Shown here: positions 1 to 5,616 of the stretch, piece after piece
Layout of the letters: every line of letters begins with the position of its first letter
Position numbering within the stretch: the stretch's first letter is position 1
Assembly: GCA_937900305.1 (NCBI GenBank)
Contig: CALCCV010000042.1
Coordinates: 1-8,433, forward strand
DNA: 8,433 nucleotides
Direction of reading: 5' to 3'
Source of the DNA: an uncultured Pseudobdellovibrionaceae bacterium
Lineage (GTDB): Bacteria; Bdellovibrionota; Bdellovibrionia; Bdellovibrionales; Bdellovibrionaceae
Notes under the pieces: model-generated
Told to the model about the DNA's origin: nothing
Seen by the model: the letters and a program-made list of their open reading frames with translations, nothing else
Database searches by the model: none
Translations under genes and position numbers: made by a program

Positions 1-15
1 AATGCAACCAAAGAT

Positions 16-29
16 CAGAATTAATTCTG
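16..29. repeat. 14-bp perfect palindrome CAGAATTAATTCTG
   Basis: The palindrome has perfect dyad symmetry centred between 22 and 23. Such sites can be operators for dimeric regulators, but no flanking promoter can be assigned because the neighbouring gene lies outside the window. Confidence 0.3.
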
Positions 30-198
30 CATTCAATGCTCTAAAAGCCTCTACCTCAGACGATCTTCGGCGAAACGATCGCGGTCTTGAACTAAAAATA
101 AAATCTCCACCAGCGCTTCGGCTTAAATCCATTTTTGGTGTCAAACTGTTTTTTATTTTTACTTCTCGCGCAAAAGTCACTGCGGCTGATGAAGTGGA

Positions 199-222
199 TC
201 GCTTCGAGAGGCGAGTTTTTTT
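199..222 (+). terminator. Possible rho-independent terminator, plus strand
   Basis: Bases 199-204 (TCGCTT) pair with 209-214 (AGGCGA) around a CGAG tetraloop, with one G-U pair, followed after one G by seven T (216-222). This shape fits a short intrinsic terminator for a plus-strand transcript entering from the left, placed to stop it before the convergent diguanylate cyclase gene that ends at 254. The stem is only six pairs long, so the call is tentative. Confidence 0.35.
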
Positions 223-253
223 AATTTTGGGAAAACGGGGGATTGCGGCCAGC

Positions 254-1726
254 TTATTTTAAGGATTGCATGGTCGGACTGAACACCTTCACGTTGTTCC
301 GGCCAGCTTGTTTGGCAGCATAGAGAGCGATGTCGGCACTTTTGATGAGCTCTTCGCTCTCGGTGGTCATCGTCGGACAGGTGGACACGCCAATGCTGAC
401 CGTAACTTTGTATTCATTTTTTTCTTGAGAGAGACCAAGTCCTTCGATGCCTTTTCGCACACGTTCGGCACAGATGATTGCGTCTTCTGTCGGCGTACTT
501 GGGAGGAGGACAACGAATTCTTCGCCACCGTATCGAAACGCCACATCAGAAACTCTGCAAAATTGTTTTATGGCTTGGCCGACCGATTTCAAAACAAAAT
601 CGCCCGTTAGGTGGCCATAGGTGTCGTTGAACTTTTTGAAATGATCAATGTCGAAGACCAGAAGTGAAAGTGGAATTTGGTTGTTTATTGATTTCGTCAT
701 TTCGTGAGTTAACGAAATTTTGAGATATCGTTTGTTGTATAAGCCAGTGAGCTCATCTGTGATCGACATGTGCTTGAGTGAGGTGTTCTCGAGAAGGACA
801 TTCACATGTGAAATCAGTGAGCGAGTTAAATTCAAATCTTCGGTATTGAGGCCATGATGCATGCTGGTGTGAGCTAGGACAACAACGCCTTGCCCGCCCT
901 CTTGATTTCCCAACGGGCAGATGAGAAGGCCACTCATTTCGTCAGAAAAAACCTGGTCGACGACGACTTTCCAGTCGGGAGGCACGGGTTTGAAATAGGT
1001 GATCTCTGTAAACCGAACTTTGCCTTTGAGCGTTTGGGTGGTTTCGTTGAGTTCTTTGAATGAATTCAAAGCTAAACGACGCTTAGCCCGACCCTTTACC
1101 GTATTGAGCTCAATACGATCCATGACCATGTTTTCTTTGATGATGAAGCCACCACCGAGGTAGTAACGTTCGATCATGAAATCGATAAATTCGTTAAATA
1201 AATGATTGGCATCTGAAATCAAACGCGTGCGTTGAGTGAATTCCAGGAGGCATGAAATTTCAAAGATTTTTCGATCTAGCTCAGTGGTCAAAAGCTGAAG
1301 GCTCACCCGTTGCTGCATTTCGAGCTGAAGCACTTTGTTTTTTTCGGAGAGCTCTCTGTGATACTTTTCGTGCAGATTTCGCTCGAGGGTCACGTCCCGA
1401 ATAAATATCAGCGAACTGATTTGCCCATCGACTTCGATCTGTTCCAGGGCCAAATTTAAAAATTTTCCTGCGTCGTCGAGAGTGACTGTAAATTCACGGT
1501 AGGGTTGAAACTGTTGGCCATCGTCGAGGCTGGAAGTGAATTTCAGAGGAGGATCAAATTTAGCCATTTCGTGCAGGTGTCGCTTTTTCACAATTCTCGA
1601 CAAGGACTTGCCGAAGAGAATCCCGCCGGCTTCATTTGCATAGATAATCAGTCCATCCATGTTGACGACGACGACAGCGTCGAGCAATTGATCAAATACA
1701 CTCAGTTGATCGGATTGGAGCTTCAC
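254..1726 (-). CDS. PAS-GAF-GGDEF diguanylate cyclase
   Basis: This 490-residue cytoplasmic signalling protein is predicted to make cyclic di-GMP from two GTP. Residues about 8-115 look like a PAS sensor (FDQLLDAVVVVNMDGLIIYANE and a C-terminal FIRDVT). Residues about 113-160 form a charged, Leu-rich coiled coil, about 165-315 a GAF-like domain, and 318-485 the GGDEF domain, which begins with the usual SITDELTGLYNKRYL. The active-site loop is RYGGEEF (GGEEF at 400-404), the metal-binding FDIDHFKKFND starts at 358, and SIGVS is at 444. An RVSD inhibitory site (391-394) stands five residues before GGEEF, so product feedback inhibition is expected. There is no EAL domain and no membrane segment. 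The start is a GTG at 1726-1724, chosen because AGGAAGGA lies eight bases upstream and the PAS domain begins immediately. It follows the flavin dehydrogenase gene by 52 nt on the same strand and is probably co-transcribed. The PAS/GAF ligand is unknown. Confidence 0.93.
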   Translation of the reverse strand: MKLQSDQLSVFDQLLDAVVVVNMDGLIIYANEAGGILFGKSLSRIVKKRHLHEMAKFDPPLKFTSSLDDGQQFQPYREFTVTLDDAGKFLNLALEQIEVDGQISSLIFIRDVTLERNLHEKYHRELSEKNKVLQLEMQQRVSLQLLTTELDRKIFEISCLLEFTQRTRLISDANHLFNEFIDFMIERYYLGGGFIIKENMVMDRIELNTVKGRAKRRLALNSFKELNETTQTLKGKVRFTEITYFKPVPPDWKVVVDQVFSDEMSGLLICPLGNQEGGQGVVVLAHTSMHHGLNTEDLNLTRSLISHVNVLLENTSLKHMSITDELTGLYNKRYLKISLTHEMTKSINNQIPLSLLVFDIDHFKKFNDTYGHLTGDFVLKSVGQAIKQFCRVSDVAFRYGGEEFVVLLPSTPTEDAIICAERVRKGIEGLGLSQEKNEYKVTVSIGVSTCPTMTTESEELIKSADIALYAAKQAGRNNVKVFSPTMQSLK

Positions 1727-1734
1727 GGGATTTG

Positions 1735-1742
1735 TCCTTCCT
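1735..1742 (-). promoter_or_regulatory. Ribosome binding site of the GGDEF gene
   Basis: On the minus strand AGGAAGGA lies eight bases before a GTG start codon. It supports the GTG start and independent translation initiation after the upstream dehydrogenase stop codon at 1779. Confidence 0.7.
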
Positions 1743-1778
1743 GTTGCCAGTCAAATCATCGAAGCTTTTGGAGTGATA

Positions 1779-3161
1779 TTAGGGAAGAGTTTTCCCAGGA
1801 TTCATGATTCCATCAGGATCGAAGACTTTTTTAATATCTCTCAAATAGTTTATCTCCTCTGTAGACTTTGAGTAGTGTAAAAAATCTTTCTTGGTCAGAC
1901 CAAGGCCGTGTTCGGCAGAAATGCTTCCGGCGTGCCCGTGGACCACCTCGAAGACCAGTTGGTCAACCCTGCGGCACTCTTTGAGAAAATCCTCTTTGGT
2001 CATAGTCGCGGGTCTTAAAATATTAATGTGCAAATTGCCATCGCCAATATGGCCAAACCAGACCACTGTCCAGTGCGGATATTCGCGACGTAAAACCAGA
2101 TCGAGTTGTTCGACAAAACTGGGGACGTTAGAAATTTTAACAGACACATCATTCTTATAAGGTGAAAATGGAGCTAGTGACTCGCTAATGTCTTCGCGAT
2201 ATCGCCAAAATTGCTTGGCTTGTTCTTCAGACTGCGAAATCAATCCATCGGTGATGAATCCCTCTTCCATCGCCGCCTCAAACGCCTCGCTGATTTTTTC
2301 CATTTCCGATTCCGAAGAGGCTTCAACTTCGACCACGGCATAGAATGGAGAAGGATTGGCGAAGGGAGCGGCAAACTGCTTCTGCTCAATCACCTTTTCC
2401 AGTGCCACTTGAGAGAACATTTCGTACGCATTCAGTGTCAGGCGATTGCGAAAAATCTGAAACGCTTGCATGACAGCTGGGAGGGAGGGACTTGCTAAAA
2501 GCAAAACGTGAGTTGGTCTTGATTGCGGCGCCAATTTAATCAGTGCTTTCGTGATAAAACCGAGGACTCCCTCGCTGCCGACAAAAAGGTGGCGTAGATC
2601 AAAGCCGGTCGCGTTTTTAACAAGGCCGCGATTCAGATTCAAAATTTCACCCTTTCCGGTCACGACTTCAAGTCCGAGAACCCAGTCTCGAGTGAGTCCA
2701 TACCGAACGACTTTGATTCCGCCGGCGTTGGTGGCAATGTTCCCACCCATCTGAGAAGATCCGCGCGCCGCAAAATCCACGGGATACTGCAAGCCCTTTT
2801 CGCGCGCGAAGTTTTGCAAAGTTTCGGTTACAACTCCGGCATCGATTTCCACGGAATTATCCACCGGATTGAAGTTGAGAATGCGATCCATCTTCGCAAA
2901 TGAAATCACGACTTCGCCATGGAGAGCACAAGCTCCACCACTTAAACCCGTGCGACCGCCACTGGGGACCAGACCCACCTTGTGTTTTCGAGCTAGTTGC
3001 ACAATTTGTGCAACCTCCTCGGAGGTCGTAGGAAACGCTACGGCGCTGGCTTTGATTTCAAAATAGGTGGTCCAATCTCTGCCATAATATTGAAGCTCTT
3101 TGGGATCTTGGCTCAAGCGGGTGCCGAGGATATTTTGGAGGGCGATTACGAATTCAGTCAT
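1779..3161 (-). CDS. FAD-linked D-2-hydroxyacid dehydrogenase (D2HGDH/GlcD family)
   Basis: This 460-residue flavoprotein of the vanillyl-alcohol-oxidase fold is likely to oxidise a D-2-hydroxyacid (D-2-hydroxyglutarate, D-lactate or glycolate) to the 2-oxoacid and pass electrons to a carrier. Residues 40-210 are the FAD-binding PCMH domain: PSGGRTGLSGG (66-76), GGNIATNAGG (139-148) and FVGSEGVLGF (193-202). The C-terminal oxidase domain has GHIGDGNLH (370-378) and SAEHG (415-419). H371, H378 and E417 match the metal ligands known in human D-2-hydroxyglutarate dehydrogenase. It ends with the family signature FDPDGIMNPGKTL. The frame opens further upstream at 3239, but those 26 extra residues are basic and match nothing. 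ATG 3161 starts where the family starts, although no strong Shine-Dalgarno is visible there. The full family length suggests an active enzyme. Substrate cannot be read from sequence alone. It lies upstream of the diguanylate cyclase and divergent from the CotH gene. Confidence 0.9.
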   Translation of the reverse strand: MTEFVIALQNILGTRLSQDPKELQYYGRDWTTYFEIKASAVAFPTTSEEVAQIVQLARKHKVGLVPSGGRTGLSGGACALHGEVVISFAKMDRILNFNPVDNSVEIDAGVVTETLQNFAREKGLQYPVDFAARGSSQMGGNIATNAGGIKVVRYGLTRDWVLGLEVVTGKGEILNLNRGLVKNATGFDLRHLFVGSEGVLGFITKALIKLAPQSRPTHVLLLASPSLPAVMQAFQIFRNRLTLNAYEMFSQVALEKVIEQKQFAAPFANPSPFYAVVEVEASSESEMEKISEAFEAAMEEGFITDGLISQSEEQAKQFWRYREDISESLAPFSPYKNDVSVKISNVPSFVEQLDLVLRREYPHWTVVWFGHIGDGNLHINILRPATMTKEDFLKECRRVDQLVFEVVHGHAGSISAEHGLGLTKKDFLHYSKSTEEINYLRDIKKVFDPDGIMNPGKTLP

Positions 3162-3191
3162 TGCGCCACGGTACCATTCGCAGCTCAGGCG

Positions 3192-3208
3192 GGCAAAAAA
3201 AACTTGCC
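3192..3208 (-). other. Small hairpin with T-rich loop in the dehydrogenase leader
   Basis: On the minus strand GGCAA pairs with TTGCC around a GTTTTTT loop, about 30 bases before the ATG at 3161. It could form in the 5' leader of the dehydrogenase mRNA. Five pairs is a weak stem, and no regulator or riboswitch class is recognised. Confidence 0.25.
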
Positions 3209-3293
3209 TCCCCTTAGCACGAGTGACAACGCGATCCATGATTTTCTAGGTCATCGGAATGGTCTAAGGCGTCTGGAAAGTGTGGAAAGGAGT

Positions 3294-3322
3294 TTGCAAC
3301 GAGGATCTCCGGTTGCGATTTT
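3294..3322 (+). promoter_or_regulatory. Weak sigma70-like promoter candidate for the CotH gene
   Basis: TTGCAA (3294-3299) and GATTTT (3317-3322) are separated by 17 bases and lie just upstream of the CotH ribosome binding site. The -35 box is fair and the -10 box is poor, so this is only the best candidate in the divergent spacer 3162-3348. Confidence 0.22.
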
Positions 3323-3338
3323 CTTTTTGAACGCAAAT

Positions 3339-3344
3339 AGGAGG
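3339..3344 (+). promoter_or_regulatory. Consensus ribosome binding site before a TTG start
   Basis: A perfect AGGAGG stands four bases before TTG at 3349. No ATG or GTG in the right frame gives a better placed start, and the TTG start creates a complete signal peptide, so this site decides the CotH start. Confidence 0.7.
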
Positions 3345-3348
3345 CCTC

Positions 3349-4815
3349 TTGAGATTTCATTCTGTCCATTCCTTTTTCACCGCGCCCGTTATTGTCGCTT
3401 TGTCTATTCTTGGTTCAGCCACGATGGCAAGTGCCAAAGACAAAGATAAAGACAAAGGCGACAAAGACAAAGCCGCCATCTCCATCGACGAGAACGCAGA
3501 TGGAGAGCGCAAATTGCACCTTTTGGTTCAAGAGACCGAATGGGCTAAACACGCCGACGATAAAGTGGTCTTTCCTTTTCACGGTGCACTTGCCATCATA
3601 GGCAAAAAGAGAATTCCAATTGAAATGAAAACTCGTGGGCAGGGGTCCTTGAAAGCTCCACGCCGAAATTACGGAATTTCATTGGAAGAAAAAATCAAAA
3701 TCGGGACGATTGAGGGCAAAAATTTCGACTTCAGCTCGATGTGGGCCGACCAAGGTTACATCTCCTCCAAATTGGGTTTTCTCGCAGCTCAAAAAATTGG
3801 CGTCAGTACGTTGGAGTCTGAATTCCTCGAGATCAACGTGAAGACCGTCGATGGTGCTGGTAAAGACGCAAACGACCTCGAGCGTGGCCTTTACCTGGTG
3901 ACCAAAGCGCCGAAGGCGCATTTAAAAGACACCGAAACGCCAGCAATTATACGGCGGCGCTACTATTCTAAGGCAGAAATAAAGTACGTCAGCGAAGACG
4001 AAATTTCTCGCTACAAACCCAAAAACAACAAAGATGATCAAGACAAAGACAAGAAAAACAAAGATAAGCAAACGGATGATAAGTCCGAGGACGCAGTTAA
4101 GGATGCTCTGGAAGAAAAAGCGGCGGCGCCATTCCTCAAGGCCTACGACGACCTCTACAAAGCGATTGACACCGAGAGCGGTGATCAGCTTTATGCCTCC
4201 TTACAAAAGCGCATGGACATCGATGGGTATATGAAATGGATGGCGATGAATTCTCTATTTCAAAATGGTGATACCGCCGATGAAATTTTCTTGTACGTCG
4301 ATGCCGACAAATACAAAAGAGGCGAAATCTACTTTCATATCGCGCCTTGGGACTTCGATGACATGTTTAAAAAGTATCATCCATCGCCAATCAATTTGGA
4401 CATTTTTGCAAAATTTCCGAAACAAATCATTTTGAACTTTGAAGACCGACTGGATTTGAAAATTGCCAAAGATGCTCGTCTGTTGGAAATCTTCAAGAGC
4501 GCCATGAACCAGGTTTTGACAGAAACGTTGGACCAAAAAGTGACAGATGACTTGTTGGACACCGTTTTTAAAGAGTTGAAGCCGTATCTCGACAATGAAT
4601 CTGTTCTTGAAATGTCGGCGCTTGATAAGGTGAATACAGCTGAGAATTTGAATAGGCGTTACACCTATGATTCGATTGTAGCTCTCGTTCAGCAGCGCAA
4701 AGATGAAATCAATGCCCGCCGCCAAGAGCTCTTGGATCTCGTTCCCACATCGGGTCCCCTGGACTACGAAGTCCCGAAGGACATTGCCAATCCACCGGCG
4801 CCCCCTGCTCACTAA
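3349..4815 (+). CDS. Secreted CotH-family kinase-like protein with Lys/Asp-rich tracts
   Basis: This 488-residue exported protein resembles the CotH atypical kinase family, whose founder phosphorylates Bacillus spore-coat proteins. Residues 1-29 are a signal peptide: a short basic N-terminus, a hydrophobic core (APVIVALSILGSA) and a cleavage site ASA|K. CotH features follow: a MKTRGQGS/RRNYGISL strand pair (93-112), ERGLYLV (178-184), WMAMNSLFQNGD (297-308), EIFLY (312-316) and IYFHIAPWDFDDMF (327-340). The PWDFD segment corresponds to the family's conserved acidic DxD-type metal site (D335, D337). Two low-complexity tracts stand out: a KDKDKDK stretch at 30-41, directly after the cleavage site, and a Lys/Asp/Asn stretch at 225-247 inserted in the kinase fold. 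The C-terminus ends in a proline-rich NPPAPPAH. Translation starts at TTG with a perfect AGGAGG. No spore genes are nearby, so the substrate is probably an envelope protein or the protein itself. Kinase activity is inferred only from the family. Confidence 0.75.
   Translation: MRFHSVHSFFTAPVIVALSILGSATMASAKDKDKDKGDKDKAAISIDENADGERKLHLLVQETEWAKHADDKVVFPFHGALAIIGKKRIPIEMKTRGQGSLKAPRRNYGISLEEKIKIGTIEGKNFDFSSMWADQGYISSKLGFLAAQKIGVSTLESEFLEINVKTVDGAGKDANDLERGLYLVTKAPKAHLKDTETPAIIRRRYYSKAEIKYVSEDEISRYKPKNNKDDQDKDKKNKDKQTDDKSEDAVKDALEEKAAAPFLKAYDDLYKAIDTESGDQLYASLQKRMDIDGYMKWMAMNSLFQNGDTADEIFLYVDADKYKRGEIYFHIAPWDFDDMFKKYHPSPINLDIFAKFPKQIILNFEDRLDLKIAKDARLLEIFKSAMNQVLTETLDQKVTDDLLDTVFKELKPYLDNESVLEMSALDKVNTAENLNRRYTYDSIVALVQQRKDEINARRQELLDLVPTSGPLDYEVPKDIANPPAPPAH
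3434..3471 (+). repeat. AAAGAC/AAAGAT hexamer repeats encoding KD repeats
   Basis: Tandem, slightly varied copies of AAAGAC, AAAGAT and GACAAA encode the Lys-Asp tract just after the signal peptide of the CotH protein. Related units reappear at about 4021-4075, within the same gene. Such repeats can change length by slippage in multiples of six bases without breaking the frame. Confidence 0.7.
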
Positions 4816-4988
4816 TTAGTGCGGATCTTGAGCCAGATATAGAGGGGGCAAAGCCCCCAGGACGCCGTGATTAAGAAATAAATTCCGGCGTAGGCCCAGA
4901 TGGGACCGCCAGCAATGGCGTAAGTCAAAAGAGTGACGCCGAACAAAAAGCGGAGCCCTCGGTCCCAGATGGCCAAATTGCACTTCAT
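4812..4988 (-). CDS. Small DUF2892 / YgaP-type inner membrane protein
   Basis: This 58-residue protein begins MKCNLAIWDRGLRFLFG and ends CPLYIWLKIRTN. It fits the DUF2892 family: an early Asp-Arg (D9 R10) with a following Arg (R13), a Gly-rich first membrane segment (about 14-28), a second membrane segment (about 31-47), then the signature G-x-CP-x-Y (G45, C47, P48, Y50) and a Thr near the end. In E. coli this domain is the membrane part of YgaP, where it is fused to a rhodanese domain. Here it stands alone. It starts nine bases after the glutaredoxin stop codon and is therefore the last gene of the BolA-glutaredoxin cluster. AGG overlapping the glutaredoxin TAG is the only hint of a ribosome binding site, suggesting translational coupling. 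Its stop codon overlaps that of the convergent CotH gene. Function is not known; a role with thiol or sulfur chemistry is inferred from the neighbours. Confidence 0.85.
   Translation of the reverse strand: MKCNLAIWDRGLRFLFGVTLLTYAIAGGPIWAYAGIYFLITASWGLCPLYIWLKIRTN
4844..4858. other. Perfect GGGGGC-AAA-GCCCCC hairpin
   Basis: Six G-C pairs with a three-base loop lie inside the DUF2892 gene and 29 bases beyond the CotH stop codon. In the plus direction it could protect or stall the CotH transcript end, but no U-tract follows, so it is not a standard intrinsic terminator. In the minus direction it encodes the conserved WGLCPL segment. Confidence 0.4.
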
Positions 4989-4997
4989 GTGGAAGAC

Positions 4998-5321
4998 CTA
5001 TCGGCTGGCTGGTCGATTTTTGATCAGCTCTTGCAACTCACCGGCTTCGTACATCTCCATCATGATGTCGGAGCCACCAATCAATTTTTTATCGATGTAG
5101 AGCTGTGGAATGGTCGGCCAGTTGCCATAGGCTTTGACTCCCTGGCGAAGCTCTTCGTCTTCAAGGACGTTGAAGTCGCTGAATTTGACACCAAGTTCGT
5201 GCAAAATGGCGCAGGCTCGGGCAGAGAAGCCGCACATTGGGAACTGTTGAGTTCCTTTCATAAAAAGAACCACAGGATTTTCGGTTAAGATCTTTTCGAT
5301 TTTTTCATGGGATTGGCTCAT
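4998..5321 (-). CDS. grxD: Monothiol CGFS glutaredoxin (Grx4/GrxD type)
   Basis: This 107-residue cytoplasmic glutaredoxin belongs to the class that binds a glutathione-ligated [2Fe-2S] cluster and passes clusters on, often together with BolA proteins. With the chosen start, VVLFMKG is at 17-23, the active site CGFS at 30-33 (preceded by QFPM), WPTIPQLY at 68-75 (cis-Pro loop TIPQ) and GGSD at 82-85, all standard for the family. An ATG five codons earlier (5336) is in frame, but the stretch between the two encodes GAGGA, which is well placed (8 bases) as a ribosome binding site for ATG 5321, so I prefer the shorter form. The gene lies 38 nt after the BolA gene and 9 nt before the DUF2892 gene on the same strand. 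The pairing with BolA supports a role in iron-sulfur cluster trafficking or iron sensing. Confidence 0.95.
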   Translation of the reverse strand: MSQSHEKIEKILTENPVVLFMKGTQQFPMCGFSARACAILHELGVKFSDFNVLEDEELRQGVKAYGNWPTIPQLYIDKKLIGGSDIMMEMYEAGELQELIKNRPASR

Positions 5322-5330
5322 CGTCTGTAT

Positions 5331-5335
5331 CCTCA
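5331..5335 (-). promoter_or_regulatory. Ribosome binding site deciding the glutaredoxin start
   Basis: ATGAGGATACAGACGATG on the minus strand contains two in-frame ATGs. The GAGG falls between them and nine bases before the second, which makes the second (5321) the probable start. Confidence 0.55.
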
Positions 5336-5359
5336 TTTTTCATTTGGGCAGTTTTTGAA

Positions 5360-5590
5360 TCAGCTTTGGCTTTTGGTTTTGAGACTCAATGCGTGCAGTT
5401 CTCCGGTTTGCAACTCTTCGGCGAACACCTGCATGACAGCCTTGTGCTGATCAATGCGAGACAATCCTTTGAAGGCGTCCGAGACAATACTGACTTCATA
5501 GTGATCCCCGCCGCCGGTCAAGTCGGTAACCTCAATGGTGGCGTTGGGGTATTGAATTTTCAAACGTTCGAAGAGTTCGGTTTTTTGCAT
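5360..5590 (-). CDS. BolA/IbaG-family protein
   Basis: This 76-residue protein has the compact BolA fold (about 75-105 residues in the family). GGGDHYEVSIVSDAF (26-40) is the beta-hairpin loop, with His30 where IbaG/BolA2 proteins carry a cluster-binding residue. KGLSRIDQHKAV (41-52) is the helix-turn motif with the invariant His49. VFAEEL and GELHALSLKT complete the fold. BolA-like proteins bind CGFS glutaredoxins, whose gene follows directly, and coordinate a shared [2Fe-2S] cluster. In eukaryotes the pair senses iron; in E. coli IbaG is linked to acid stress. Short length and the absence of a long N-terminal extension favour IbaG/YrbA or BolA2 over BolA proper. No good Shine-Dalgarno precedes the ATG. 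The upstream stop codon is only 26 nt away, so translation may depend on the preceding gene. Confidence 0.92.
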   Translation of the reverse strand: MQKTELFERLKIQYPNATIEVTDLTGGGDHYEVSIVSDAFKGLSRIDQHKAVMQVFAEELQTGELHALSLKTKSQS

Positions 5591-5616
5591 TGTGAAAAGG
5601 GAATAGCAAAAACGAC

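Larger units (their letters stand above)
1..253. other. Left-edge region without a supported gene
   Basis: No convincing gene is visible here. A plus-strand frame is open from 2 to 262, but its product is basic, resembles no family I know and runs into the end of the diguanylate cyclase gene. On the minus strand an ATG at 132-130 opens a frame of 44 codons that continues past the left edge, directly preceded by an in-frame TGA and with no ribosome binding site. It could be the N-terminus of a neighbouring gene but cannot be judged. The stretch is AT-rich with a short palindrome and one terminator-like hairpin, which is typical of an intergenic region. Confidence 0.5.

Noticed and set aside
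266..610. Plus-strand reading frame opposite the GGDEF domain
   Set aside because: It is antisense to the conserved catalytic region and has no family resemblance.
3162..3239. N-terminal extension of 26 residues on the flavin dehydrogenase
   Set aside because: The extra residues are basic, unlike a targeting signal, and resemble nothing in the family; ATG 3161 begins where the family begins. The absence of a strong ribosome binding site at either ATG leaves some doubt.
2997..3449. Plus-strand reading frame of 150 codons over the divergent spacer
   Set aside because: It overlaps the start of both flanking genes in other frames and shows no domain, signal or ribosome binding site.
4255..4812. 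Minus-strand reading frame of 185 codons antisense to the CotH gene
   Set aside because: It lies wholly opposite a gene with clear domain motifs and signal peptide, and its product has no recognisable domain.
5322..5336. Earlier in-frame ATG of the glutaredoxin gene
   Set aside because: The five extra codons contain the GAGGA ribosome binding site for the next ATG, and no such site precedes the first ATG.
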